DNA of 64,000 bases from the NCBI RefSeq assembly GCF_033807575.1, contig NC_084717.1, forward strand, positions 12,277,692 to 12,341,691. Direction: 5' to 3'. The position numbers were made by a program, and so were the translations under genes. Position 1 is the first letter of the stretch. Every line of letters begins with the position of its first letter. Under the pieces are notes generated by a model. That model had not been told where the DNA came from. It searched no databases and was given only the letters and a program-made list of their open reading frames with translations. The DNA is from Cydia pomonella (lineage: Eukaryota > Arthropoda > Insecta > Lepidoptera > Tortricidae). Positions 32,414 to 44,945 of this stretch are shown here, piece by piece.

Positions 32414-33490
32414 TTTCATAAGAAATTACATAAATGATGACATTACTACACAATTATTGTAATTGCCACGCAGAGTTAGCTTGTTATGGTGACTATTTGT
32501 TCTTCTCTCTCTTTCTTTAATTGTTGAGGCTTTCGTTTAAACCGCTGGACTAATTTAGTCAAAATTAGATGTATAAATAGTTTGAGTCCCGGGGAAGAAC
32601 AAAAGATAGTTTTTATCCCAACATTTACCTTTGAAAATGAAGAGGAAGGTGTAGGTTTGTATGGGCAATCAATAACCGTTGAACGGATTTAGATGAAATT
32701 TACTCCTACATATTGAATTTAGTTCAAAATGATACTACATACTACTTAAAATTGACTTAGATCCTACACAAAATCTCTAAAAATAGTTAAAACGGAAATT
32801 GACGTCACCCAGCTCCTTCAGTTCTGCCACTACAAGCAAAAAAATGACTTCCGATTGGGTTGACATTGTCATTGTCACTTCACTACCAGTGACACTTGAC
32901 AATTATACTAACAGTTCACTTGAGTTTTGACGTTTGTGACACTTGTTAATTTGTGATTTTATTTTTAACGTTTGAGGTTATGTCACTCGCACTGTTGTCT
33001 ATGCTCAAACGTAAATTAATTCAACGTTTTTTCCAGTGTATGAAACAGATCCGTGACGTCACGATTCTCACAAATGACGTTTGTTACATACGCCCTTTTG
33101 TTTCAAGTAACAATATAAATAGATTTTATGTGACCAAAATATAGGACTTACGCAAAATAAAAAAAATACGGGACCTTAAATTAGTGCGTTCTTTCGATGT
33201 AGACAATAAAAAGTAGCACTTAAAAATATGAAATGTTGTCAATTGTTAACCTCACACGTCGCCGCCGCGTTCATTAGCTTTGATAAGCAAATACAAACGT
33301 TTGTTAAAATTATCAACAATAAGCCACTGTAAAAAAATTACAATGTATGGCTCAAACATAATATGAATGTACATTTATTTGCCTTACAAAATTTATGCTT
33401 TTTATGTGCTAGCTGTACAGCATCCTGGTTCATGTAGTCAGTCACGCTTCCGAAATAAAATTAGCAACCGCACGCGAGCGTGTCCGGCGG
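32414..33490. other. gene-free stretch with a possible old repeat
   Basis: About 32575-32720 (GTTTGAGTCCCGGGGAAGAA, then TAACCGTTGAACGGATTTAG and ATGAAATTTACTCC) looks like an interspersed lepidopteran repeat, from memory only, since no second copy is in the window. The rest (32860-33490) contains several TGACGTTTGTGAC-like words but no gene. Confidence 0.4.
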
Positions 33491-33685
33491 CAAACGGAAT
33501 TTAGTTCCGTTCAGTTGCGCCGGCCTTTGCCGGCTGGTGAGTAGGGGGACCACACTGACTTCTAGTTGGGACAGTATTTAGGACAAATAAAATGCCAAAC
33601 AGAATTTAGTTCCGTTCAGTTGCGCCGGCTTTTGTCGGCTGGCGGGTAGGGTGACCACACTGATTTCTAGTCGGGACAAATGTCA
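33491..33685 (+). repeat. tandem duplication, period 105 bp
   Basis: Unit 1 (33491-33595) and unit 2 (33596 to about 33685) both start CAAAC[G/A]GAATTTAGTTCCG, then TTCAGTTGCGCCGGC, GCCGGCTGG-like words and GACCACACTGA. The second is slightly shortened and about 90 percent identical by eye. Each carries small hairpins (GGAATTTAGTTCC and GCCGGCCTTTGCCGGC). No ORF is seen. Confidence 0.85.
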
Positions 33686-33715
33686 CCCACATCGTGCGAC
33701 TTTGTTACTTTCACG

Positions 33716-34740
33716 TCTGATGAATATTTTTTATTTTATTTTTTATTTAAACTTTATTGCACAATACATGAAGAGTACAAATGGCGGACTTAATGCCAGA
33801 AGGCATTCTCTACCAGTCAACCAAGAGCCAAACCGAAAGACCTTAGTTGGTGCAGGGTCCGAATACAGAGTAAATTGACAAAAAAAAAAATCACAAAATT
33901 ATATAAAATCATATATACATAAATAATATGATACATATATAAATATATACCCATTGTGAAACATCATGAGGACGACCTTTGAACCTTGTCAAACAGATGC
34001 TCGCGCAACATGCGCTTAAAGGAGAATTTGTTCTGGGCTTGTCTCATAGAGAGAGGAAAATCATTCCACAGCCGTATTGCCTGAATGGTGAAGGAATTCG
34101 ACATGAAACCTGGACAATAAGTTGAAGGCTACGGGAGGTTCGGAGATCAGTGCCGGGGTGCAGAGTAACAAATTTGAATTTGGGACGAAGGTAATCAGGC
34201 GCTGAAGGATCAAATAGAATTGAAAACATAGTGCAGAGATTACGCAAGGATCAACGTTCATGAATAGGGAGCCAGTTAAGTTTTTTGCGATAAGCGGAGA
34301 TATGGTCGAATTTTTGGAGTCCTATGACATCGTCATAATTGAGGATGGGCAGAAAGAGGGCTTGGACAAGAAGAGTCTTGGTGCAGGTCGGGAGAAAATG
34401 TTTAAACCGATAAAGTGCTCTTAGAGTATTGGTCACTCTACGACAAACATCAGATACCTAAGGATCCCAGGTCGATGGTCAACCCTAGGTTCTTCACTTC
34501 ATAAAAGGTATATCTACTTGCTTGTACGACTGGATACGGGCTAAGTACTTACGTCGTGTCCGTAAAAGACAGCAAGCGCGCACTACCAAGTATGATGGCC
34601 TGACATTTGGCGGGGTTCACTGCAATGCCATAACAACGTGACCAGGTAGATATGAAGTTAAGATTCGCGTTTAGATTAGCAACAGCTCGATCCAAATCGT
34701 CAGTGCTTGCTTAAATGTAAAGCTGCTAGTCGTAAACGAG
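33716..34740 (-). pseudogene. LINE family D, 5'-truncated RT fragment and 3' UTR
   Basis: On the minus strand the copy starts inside the RT catalytic box near 34735, where (Y)DxQLYI stands for the YADD-L-QLYI region with a stop. It continues with ASTDDLDRAVANLNANLNFI, STWSRCYGIAVNPAKCQAI, and VTNTLRALYRFKHFLP. Then come LPILNYDDVIGLQ, KKLNWLPIHER, ILFDPSAPDYLRPKFKFVTL and IQAIRLWNDFPLSMRQAQNK. The 3' UTR and a (TATTTTT)n-like end follow at 33716-33750. Frameshifts and stops are scattered through it. It is a dead 5'-truncated insertion from a lineage different from the intact LINE. Confidence 0.85.
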
Positions 34741-34794
34741 CCTTAGTGAGCTTACTGTGGGACTAGGTCGATTTGTGTAAGGTTTTCCCATATT
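34741..34794 (+). repeat. family B-type 3' body fragment, plus orientation
   Basis: AGTGAGCTTACTGTGGGACT followed by AGGTCGATTTGTGTAAGG matches the 3' body of the SINE at 29591-29851 but in the opposite orientation to the adjoining minus-strand copy. A LINE sharing that 3' end is an alternative source. Confidence 0.55.
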
Positions 34795-34942
34795 ACTTAT
34801 TATTATTACACACATTGTCTACGCCCCACAATAAGCTCTATAAGACATAATGTAGTGCACATCACAAAAATCAAGCCCTTACTAGAATTTGAACCCAGGA
34901 TCATCGGCTTCATAGGCAAGGCTACCGACTAGGCTAGCATCA
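34795..34942 (-). mobile_element. tRNA-derived SINE (family B), copy 4, partial
   Basis: The minus strand carries a worn head (plus strand CGGCTTCATAGGCAAGGCTA, then CCGACTAGGC), a B-box-like GGTTCAAATTC, and body GATTTTTGTGATGTGCAC. It runs to GAGCTTATTGTGGGGCGTAG. The middle AT-rich part of the family is missing. Confidence 0.7.
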
Positions 34943-37900
34943 AAGGTACGTAGGGTTTGTCCCTTAAAACATTTTTTTTTAAAAGCGTATAGAAAGCTAT
35001 TGTTGCACCCAAATTTTTAAAAATTTGTGGATTATATAAGGTAGCTTTAATCGAGAATTAGCCAGACCTCGATGAAAAAAAAAAAACAATGTATCCTTAC
35101 ATTATGGTCACCCTTACGATCGGCAACTTGGTGAAATACAGCGCAAGTTGCTACCGGTCGGTTGCACTACAAATTGCTAATACTCCCCCTTTGCCTAACT
35201 CTTACGAATTTTGCTCCCCCACTCAGATCTAGAAACTATTGGTGTAAGTTTTAACCAACGCGTTTACTAAGTTTAAGGCAAGTCGATATTAAAACGCTTT
35301 GAAAATTACCTGCCTAGTAAGAATGTAAATTATAAAAGGGTGAGGGTGGGGGTGGATGTTTCGGTGACAAATAACAATTTGATATTTGTATTTTTTTTAA
35401 TCAAAATGATGCTGCCTTTTTGAGTACTCTTGTAAAAAATAGGTAGTCAGCCTTTTAATATATTTTTTCCTCAAATGTCTTACGTCAAGTGTGTGACGTG
35501 TGTGTGTGTTGTGTGTGAGCTTACTTTTAATTCGCAATTTAGATGATAACGTTTATAATCGTCTCTGATGTTTATTACCGACATTCGGAATTTCTAATTA
35601 TTAATATTGCGGCATGATTCTGAGCTCAACTAGGTATTTTCTACTTCATTGGTTTACGTAATAGTACCAACAAGATACCGTAAACTACCTACAAAATAGT
35701 TATTTTCCGTGTAATGACATGGGCTGCGTCACATTTTTGGCGCGGTGACCCTCATCACGCGCTATCTGGTCCAGTGACAACGTTGTGTCATTCTTATGTG
35801 TCACACTTTTCACGGCTAAGCTCACCCACATTGTCACCCTAGTCAGTGAGACTAGTTGACAAATATGTGATAAATATAACGATTTAGGCTATTTGTTTAT
35901 TAAATTTTATTAATATTTAACCCTTTTTTATTTACACGAAGTTAAATTATTCGAGTTGTTTGAAAGAACTTTGAATATTTACAGTTGGTTATTTTAAATT
36001 ACAGTTATGTTAACTTATAGGTTAAAACCAAACAATGTAGCATAATTGTCTTACAAAAGTCTCGAGCAACCTCAAAGAAAATAGAAACGAAACGTTAACT
36101 ACATTGTAACCACTTAAACTACATTTAAACTACATTCGTGTTTACCCAGACCAACTCACTAAAAACGAAAAGTATGAAAACACTGCCACGTACTTGGCCA
36201 AATAAAGTAAAAGCATTAACTAATTATATAACTTATTACATCCCTTACCTTTGTGCAGTCCACCCCACACGTTAACGCAAAAAATGCACCAAAAATAACA
36301 AAAAAGGGGTGTTGGGTGGACCCACCCCGCCCCCACGACCCCCCTCGTATCTTTGCACTCGCCATCGCTAATCTTCTCATAACAATAAGGACCGACAACC
36401 TCACAAAATCCAAACGATTATCAAACGTCCGCTTCAAAGGACAAGGTTGGATTTTGAATGGGAGTAAAATGGATCTGTTCGTAAAGGTTGCGTCCAAAAC
36501 AAGAGACAGTTTGGGGAGTGAGGTCTACCTAAAAACGTGGAAACACTGATGAATGTCCCCCATTAGATGTTATTTATTTAGAATGTGGCGGAGGGACTCA
36601 GTTTAACTTTGGCTGGAGTTTACTTAGGACTTGCATTGGGTTAGCCCGAGCTGACAAATAGCGGTGATTCCACGGGTCCAGTTTTTTGGGTTTAGTCTTA
36701 TTACGGTGATTTGTCTGGTCTTTCGGCGGGTTTTAGTTAGGGGTATCGGGTAGGTGGTGATAGAGTTGAAAAATTAGGGGCGTCTTAGTTGACGCAGTCG
36801 TAAATATAGGATATTTACACGTACCTTATAAATTTCCACCCTTATGGCCATAAGTAACTAGAACCAGTATAATCAGCCCTGAGGAGCTGAAGTAAAGAGA
36901 TGGTTACGTTTAAATTTTATGTTTAGCAAATTGTTAAAATTTAATTAGACGCTATGTACTATTTTTAGTTAGGTTAGACATTCTCTAAACAATTGTGACA
37001 TTATATTAGTATAATCAAATGTGACATAGTCCGTTAAATTCATTAGACTATTTTTGAGTAATATTTAACAACTATTGTACAGATTCATTTAATGCAGCCA
37101 TAACAGAAACAAAAGAATACGGACCATTCCAATTTCAAAATAGTTTCCATTTGCTCAATGGGACGTAAGCGGAATCCGTTTGGTCTGCAGAGTGCACGGG
37201 GCCAGGACGCTCATAATCCCGCCCTAATGCCCTGTCCTCTGCAAGGGACATTTCCATTTATTATTGAGCACTTAATTTATGTGTTTTGTTATGGACCGAC
37301 AGCCGGCGAGGTTGCGCCAATCTAAATTGCATGGATTTGTCTCTTATTAACAAACAAAAACCGACTTTGCCACTTTGGTACATGATTCAAAACGCATTGC
37401 GGTAGAGTTCGGTGGTTGTTGTTTTATGCTTCTGTTTAAAGAAATTGCTTCATCGGACGCTTTAAAATGAATACTGTCAGACGGTTTCCGACGTTTTGCT
37501 TAAGACAATAGGGTCTTATTTGCATTAAGCGTAAAAGTACGCTTTAAATCTTTTTACTTTGAAAAATATGATATTTTAAAAGTGGAGTATTTACATGTCT
37601 CTTCTAATTCGAACCTTATTTGTATCTAATTTAAAGTTTGATTTTGAAAGTTTATCGGGCATTTTAAGATGTTTTAGGTTCAGTAGTTCACTTAAGAATT
37701 GTTTAGACAATGTACGCGGCAATCCGTTTGCTTCAGAGGCAGGTTTTGTCAAAGGGGGTGAAATGACATTCGGGATAAAAGTAAATCTGGGGGCTTTAGA
37801 GGTCATTTTTCAAAAAAGTCACTATTAGATTCAAATACTTTGCCAGTTTAATTGTGTTTTATTTTAGTAACGAGACCATACTGATGTTTGTAATGATTTT

Positions 37901-38007
37901 TAATGAAGCCAATTGTCAGACGAAAGTTTTTTTAATGTTTATATCTAAAAGGAAGGTATTTCAAAGTATTACTTTATAAAGGAAAAATAAGTTGTGTGTA
38001 AGTGTAC
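34943..38007. other. gene-free stretch
   Basis: A TG-rich run lies at about 35491-35519. A more GC-rich block at about 36250-36560 and a region open on both strands at about 37591-37828 have no recognisable domains. No repeats are recognised. Confidence 0.45.
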
Positions 38008-38121
38008 GCACGTTTCTTCAAACAAAAACGTCACTTTTAACAAAGAGTAGATATCCGATTAATATCGTAATCTAGATTCTAGACCTAATATTTGACGTAG
38101 CTTAAACTTGGAATCGGGCCG
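38008..38121. mobile_element. MITE family 2, partial copy b
   Basis: TTCTTCAAACAAAAACGTCA through ATCGTAATCTAGATT and TTTGACGTAGC to the terminal GAATCGGGCCG at 38121. It matches part of 17132-17474; the left end is missing. Confidence 0.6.
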
Positions 38122-38552
38122 TTACTTATTATTTGACCTGACGTTTCAGTTTTTGAAGTATGACTGAAAATCATGTAAGTTTAAATCAATTTATAATGTT
38201 CCGGTTAAAATGTTTGTCTAGATTTCTAGAAAAAACCGCGTATGTAAAATATTCAAATAAAATTACCCTTTTTTGCAAAAACCTAAATGAGGCAAAGTGC
38301 TGTGATATAATATTCCATGTGTAACGCTCAGACGAGCATATAAGCCTATGAGAGCATAAAAAATCAAGAAAATTCCATGTGAACCGAAACACATGGCGAA
38401 TAAACAGACGGAGTAGATACTTACAAAAATATGAAATTCACCACAACATTTGCCGACGGGTGAACTGGGTACCATTGGCAAAAAAAACGAAAACATTTGT
38501 CGTTTCTTTTCGTTATATGGTTGGTAATGAAGTGAAGCTGGGTACTTGTAGC

Positions 38553-38850
38553 GTTATTCATAAACGCGTTACTGGCCTGAATTAGTTATGAATCGTTTGT
38601 CTTTATCTGTTAATTTGACTTCTGTATTTGTAAGAAAGGGACAAAACATAATTTAACTAATTCAGGCCCGTGAAGTTTTATGAATAAGGGGGATAGCAGT
38701 TAGAAAGTTTTGAAAGTTATGCGATAGTGTTTTTTTATAACGTTCGTTTGGCCTTTTACGGTTTTATTCATCAACGTATAATCTAACAAACCGTTGTCCC
38801 TGTCTGTAAATTTGACATTTATGTTTGTTAGAAAGAGACAAAATTTTATA
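38553..38850. mobile_element. fold-back MITE (38553-38688) followed by a diverged half copy
   Basis: Left arm TTATTCATAAACGCG, then CCTGAATTAGTTATGA. The right arm is the imperfect inverse (TAACTAATTCAGGCCCGTGA, then TTTTATGAATAAGG). The core is TGTTAATTTGACTTCTGTAT. A second, diverged core (GTCTGTAAATTTGACATTTA, with GTTTGTTAGAAAGAGACAAA) lies at 38760-38850 in the same orientation. Non-coding. Confidence 0.65.
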
Positions 38851-41800
38851 GAAGTTTGTAATTAGTAAGGCAAGAGGTTTCTAAGTAGATCTTAAAGCGT
38901 TGATTTTCATGAAATAATTTAAAAGCTAACAAATACTTACAGGTATTACAAAATAAATTAAAAAATGTAACATAAGCCATTCTGTCGATTACGCTGTAAA
39001 TTTAGCGAAAAAGGCTCTCAAGTAATCGTAAATGCATATTCTCTGCCTCCCTAAAAAATGTAATTAACTGCTACACAAATGTGCTAGAAGTTTAAACCAA
39101 TAACTTGTTCAAACAGTTTAACCAACAAAAAAAATAAAAATCCAAAACCATTTCTCCCGCCTGTTTTGCACACCGTGCGTGCTCTCCCGTCCATAATGCG
39201 AGTTGATAGGTAGATGTATTAAAAATAGTATACATTAGACATCTAGTATACACGACATAATATACCAGCCAGTAATGCGGAGGATTACTCATCATTTTTG
39301 GTTCGCTTTAGCATATTAAAATGTTTCGCATGCTTGATTTCAGAGGACGTATATACATATGCCCTTAACTGTTAAGTATTAGCGCAAAAGACTTTTAAGG
39401 TAATAATGGTAATATTAAATACCTAAGGCGTTGTAGCTGTAGTATTTAGAACTTTGCTATCAAATATTATATTTTTCGGCTTAGTAAAATAATGGTAATA
39501 CCTACTATTTTAGGCATTTATAAATTACACTTAATTATAAATCTAGGCCTTTCAATCTGTATTAGTGCAGTTGGCTTAGTTAGTATTCAATAATAACATA
39601 ATTTAAATACTTAAAGAGCACCATAGGTATCAATATCACAAATGACTGCAAACAAAATATTTCATCCTTTAATCTCATTTACCCTTATCACACAAATGGG
39701 TAATAAACCATACCATTCACACATTTCACGCTTTCATCCCAAACAGGTCTGCACACGACAAAAACTAACCATTTAGGGAGAAAAATCTCACAAAAGTATC
39801 ACTTTAGCCCCTGTCAAGCATTGGCCACTAAGTGGTCAAATAAATGGCCCGTGCCTAACCTCCTTTGTGGCACGAGTACCTGTCTTGAAATGATAATAGG
39901 GATGTTTATCCACACCTTAAAATCAACATCCGAGGTCCATCGGAAACCTGATTGTATCGACCGTAACGCCATGATTGACAATACAATGTTCCGTTGAAAA
40001 TGGAAAACAACGCCGAAATAAAAAGTCGAATGTGTATGAGAGTAACATAGTGCCATACGCCATTTTGACTTTGTCAGGATGGCCGAACCGGACAACACGA
40101 GCCGTAGGGAAAGAACCGGTCGCCCATTGGTCAGCGAGGGGAGTTAAATGAGGCCATTGGCTGCGTGGAATTCGCCAGGTGCTAATTTTGAATTTGGAAG
40201 TGCAGCTTAAAATACGTTGGATTTAAATTTGGAAAATGATTGCATTTTCCCGCGAGATTAATACTTTCTATATTCTTTATGATTTGCGTATTCGGATTAT
40301 AATGTAGTTAAAGCATGTGCATATGTAACATTTTATGAGATTTATTTTTTACAAGGCACACCTTCCAATTGAATGATTATTGAATTTTAATCGAGATTTT
40401 TTTTTATTAAGTACTTACCCCTATTTATTTCGTTTTGTTTATTTTTTTTAACTGTATGTATTTGTATTAGGGACATTTGTATGTACAGATTTATTATCAG
40501 TTACACATACCTTTGCTGTGTAACAAATGTGAATAAAAATGGAACTGTCAATAATACTTGAAGTCTATATTCCGAAACTACAAGGGAATCTCGGTTATTT
40601 CCCAATAAGCGTTCTTTTAAAATCGATGCCGATGTAATTTATATTCGCATGGGGGTGCATCCAGGGCTTGCGTCAAATGCGAATAAATCCGTTTGAAATT
40701 TAATATGTAGCAAACTGAATACGTTCAAATATGCATGCACGAATGCAGCCGACCGTCGCCTACTGAAGATACTGATCGATTTTATACGTGCAAAGACTTC
40801 GCCGTATCATTTGTGTAGAAATACGACATTGTAGCGGGGTTTCTTGTAGCTTTTATTAGGTAGAGGTCAATAAAATGCTACGGTAAGGTTATATGGAAAG
40901 TATAAGGTATAGTTGAATAGTAGTCGTAATTTTGACTTTGTAGCTAATGTCGGTATAGTTTATTTGACTATTTGCGGCGAGTTTAGTGTGGCGTATTTAT
41001 TTTAGTACGAAAAATTTCTTCTTTATTAGAAGATAGATGAATTTGAGTTAAAATATAATATAACATAATTGATAACTTATTTCAAAAATTAATCACATCT
41101 TTAAAAGTTAATAGAAAAATAAACCCTTCATTCTCGATAGATCCAAAATGGATCTAGTGAGAAATGTTTTTCTTGTTAGATCCTATACTACAAGCAAAAC
41201 ATTTGTAAGGGCAGAAATACATTAAATTTAATCTTTTGCACTTAAGTATCTCAGGTTTCAAAATCATTTTTGAATTGGACCTATTATTTGATAACTCACT
41301 ACTTAAAGCTATAAAAAAGGGTGTAGGAAATAAATGATAAACATAATTCTGAATTGGCGGGAATTTCAAAATCTATAACCGTCCGACTTATGAACTTAAA
41401 AAAACCCTCGCGACTACCTGAGTTAACTCCGATCAATTCCTCACCTCCCTAATAAAAACAAAACAGAACTAAACATCTCATTCGGCCACTAAATTACAAT
41501 TGGAAGGGTCGTTTTGGGAACAAAAAACATTTATATCAATGGTTGGTAGGTTCTAAATTTAGTAGTCATTGACAGGCTGTAAAGAGCCGGGGGTCTCACG
41601 AGGCTCGTTTCGATGTAGGAGAAGTAAGTAGATAAGAAAACTGGAGATACTGGCCCGTCTTGTGTGACGGAAGTGGAAGGGTATGGAGTTGGTAAATGCA
41701 CCATCATACTTAATCATAAATATGATTTTAAATTTTAGTTTCAAACGATAAATATCTTAAAATATAGTGATTCATTACACAATTACTGTGTCAGGTAAGG

Positions 41801-44320
41801 CAGTTGCGTCTTTATTATTTTTAAGTACAAACGATGAAAAAAGCGTGAATTTTTAAAATATAATATATGTAAACTTTATTACTTACCTACTTACTTATCT
41901 TAATTCAATATTGTTATTTTATATATGCATAACAATTCTATTTTTACAAATTCACTAGGGAAAACCATAATAACTATCAAGTAAACGTTTTAGGCTGCAT
42001 TTTTATCAGAAGTAGAAAACCTACTGATATTGTATGGTAAAACTGATGCGATAAATGTGGCCATAAATTTACATATGTGATGCCAAAATGTGATAGTTTC
42101 TTTTATTTTCTATTTTTTTTTGTTTAATATCGAAGTAAAAGTATTTATTAAAAACACAATTAAAATCATATCAAGATAGATGTCAGATCCACGACGCAGG
42201 CTTCGTCAATATATACGTAAACAAGCAAAAAATAAAACATCCACAACACGCTTCGTCATCGTAATATGCACTTTCTAGTTATTTGGAAAATTGACAATAG
42301 TTTGCGTATTATACCCATCCAAACGGCATGAATTTTATTAGCAACCTAATTAGGTCGATACGGGTAGATGTTTTGGTATAATTACACAAACACATACTTA
42401 TCTTCTTCATTTTGCCGCGGCAGATGGGAGCCTGGGGTCCGCATACACATTCACATACTTATAATCAAGTTTATTGTTTTAAACAGGAGGTTATCAACTC
42501 CGTATGGTTCCTCATTCTTGAGGGTCAAAGGCAAACTTTTCGGACGGCGTATACCCATGGGACGGTGTGGGGTTCGAGCCGGGATAAAACTCCGGGTAAT
42601 TCTCACGTACTACCCGCATTTGTCAGTGAACCGCATCCTATCGAGATGTAGCTATATAGCCGTTGCTATGTACTTTTATTTGAGTAATTTGTTAATAGCT
42701 TGTAAGGTCCAAAACTTGATGATAATATTTAATCTTATCCTCATTTTATCACTTTTCTTTATACATAAGTACAGGTACATCCAAGGAACTGCGGGTCCAA
42801 ATAGCAATTTTATCCACATATTTTGAGTATGCACTGCCAGTTTCCTGGTTTGAAAGGGGGAAAAGGCGCCATAATTAGGTAGTCTGGTTTCCTCATGATG
42901 TGTTCTTTTACCGAAGCGCAATCATAGCGATACTATAAGTAGATACCTACTAGAATGTTGTTACAACATATCTGAATCTTCCAAACCGTGTTGGTTGCTG
43001 CTTTTCATCCGTAGCTAAGCTGAACCCAGCTTGTACTAAGCTTAACCAAGTTTACATACAAATCGGTCCAATGTAGTGCAGCTTAGCTTTGGTGTAAAAG
43101 TAGACTAGTGCACAAAAATGTAAGTCTAAAATGCAACATAAGAACCATCACTTACCAACAAATGTGCATTTATACACAAAATTGATACAACAGAAGTATT
43201 TAAATATCTCTAATTTAATCTGTTTAAACACGTGCCACTGAAAATTGTAGCAACGTAAAAACTTACACCGGTCCGTACATAAAGTCAAGCGTGTAGGCCG
43301 CGTCGTCAAATATTTATATTGGCTTAGGCTAACCCTTGCGAGCGAGTCCGTCCATCAGGGGCCTCGTGGGACGGCCAGGTAGACTTGGATATAGGAATTG
43401 TGAGACCTGCCATAGGTCCCAAAACTTCCTTTAAACTTAGGTAATATAGGCAGTTCTCTCTTTATTATGGTACCGTAGCAATCATTCCGATGTATACATG
43501 GATGTTTTTTCTTACTTACCTTCAGTTCTTACGGCGCCGCTAGCATTCCCTACTCCCTATTGTACTTACCTTGTCCAGCACGGCAAACAGACTTGTTCCT
43601 TTTCAAGGGCTGATCTTCTTCGCATAAGATCCACTTACACTTGCAATTTCAGTTAATTCTAAGTGGGACAATCATTCGTTTCTTTTACAATCATTTTTGC
43701 TTGACTTTTCCATAATTGTTTTGCTGACAGAACGTCAGATTTCCTGGCTAGTATGAGCTTTTCTGGTCTTTAACTTGTGAATAAATATCGGTATGAGTAT
43801 ACTCCCTGTTCAGTTTTGGATGTCCTTGAAGAAACAGTTGGTTCAACAATTTTTATTATAGCTGCTGTGTGTTTTTATTTACATAGATACTTAAGTGTTG
43901 TCCTATGTAGCTATATTAACAACTTCAGATTATAAAGGCCAGTCTAGTACTTACTAAAGCTATGCCGATCCGTGGGTCATCCTGCGCGCAATAAAATATT
44001 CGCAGGACGCGGGTCGGTCCCATGTAAAAATGTTGTTTTAGAACCGCGCTCAATAATGTATCTTTTAGAGCACGTTAAGTGAAGTTTGCCTATGCCATCT
44101 AAGGAAATGTCGAGAGGAAATGTAGTTGACTTTTTAATGACAGCTCTTAACATGGCCACTAAATATTGTAGCTATGTATTTGGTAGCTATTGATGTCCGC
44201 TAATATGTTATGATAAGATGTATAGCTGACAGCTCTTAAAATTGGTTTATTAGCACCCATTATTAGTCATAACACGATATTTCAAATATTTTATACTTAA
44301 AAAAAAAACTATGAAGTTCT
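38851..44320. other. long gene-free stretch
   Basis: Nothing coding is recognised in 5.5 kb. A segment at 42417-42441 (GGCAGATGGGAGCCTGGGGT, then CCGC) is the reverse complement of the family A SINE 3' body near 55328-55346, so a worn minus-strand SINE probably lies at about 42410-42600. ORFs at 42368-42826 and 39814-40098 have no recognisable domain. Confidence 0.4.
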
Positions 44321-44461
44321 AATATGTGACCGCGGCCGCAAAAATGTCCCATTTTTGTCGCTTACCATAAGGACGCCTTGTCAGGTTATAAAGATACAAG
44401 CAAATCTCGTCCTTATAGCAAGCGACAAAGTGGGTCGTTTCGCCGGCCGCGGTCACATATT
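44321..44461. mobile_element. fold-back element, 141 bp, GTGACCGCGGCCG ends
   Basis: Ends AATATGTGACCGCGGCCG and CGGCCGCGGTCACATATT are inverted. The arms continue with matches such as TTTTGTCGCTTACCATAAGG against CCTTATAGCAAGCGACAAAG for about 55 bp around a loop of about 30 bp. The left arm carries a small insertion relative to the right. Non-coding; the transposase superfamily is unknown. Confidence 0.75.
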
Positions 44462-44556
44462 TATTCAAAATCATTTAGAAACTGAGTTATTTATCTTGAT
44501 ATTTCACAGTAACTATGGAAACGGAGTAAGTCGCGTATAATGAATTTCACATATAT

Positions 44557-44576
44557 CCCCCCCCCCCCCCCCCCCC
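44557..44576 (+). repeat. poly-C run of 20
   Basis: Twenty consecutive C bases follow ATATAT. Such a pure run is rare in AT-rich DNA and is prone to length error in sequencing. Confidence 0.9.
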
Positions 44577-44945
44577 ATTGAGATTGAGAAATATCCAAAC
44601 TTTATCCAGCTTGGGATCCAGTAGTCCATCTAATAAAGGAACAAGCAAGACATAGACTGTGAGACCTAGTGTTGGATGGTGTTTGACATTCTTAGTATAA
44701 TAGTGTTACTATTTTGCAATTGTATAACCAGCCTTAAACTGAACTTTTTAATCTTTTTACTTTGTTTGGGTTTTGTACATTTTAATCATGATAGAGGTAT
44801 TTTTGTTCTCAGTCACCCGTTGAAGCGAACGCTATAAAGGGTTCGAAATGTCGGGATGTATTTTAAATTCATTATACGCGATTTCATCTGTTTTCATAGT
44901 TTTATTTCATGAATAACTATCGCGGTAACCGAAATCGATTTATAT

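Noticed and set aside
36253..36549. ORFs on both strands
   Set aside because: No recognisable domain; codons look random and the opposite strand is equally open.
37591..37828. Opposed 71- and 77-codon ORFs
   Set aside because: Mirror-image openness without domains; likely chance.
42368..42826. 152-codon ORF
   Set aside because: No domain recognisable, overlaps a worn SINE-like segment, and two frames are open at once.
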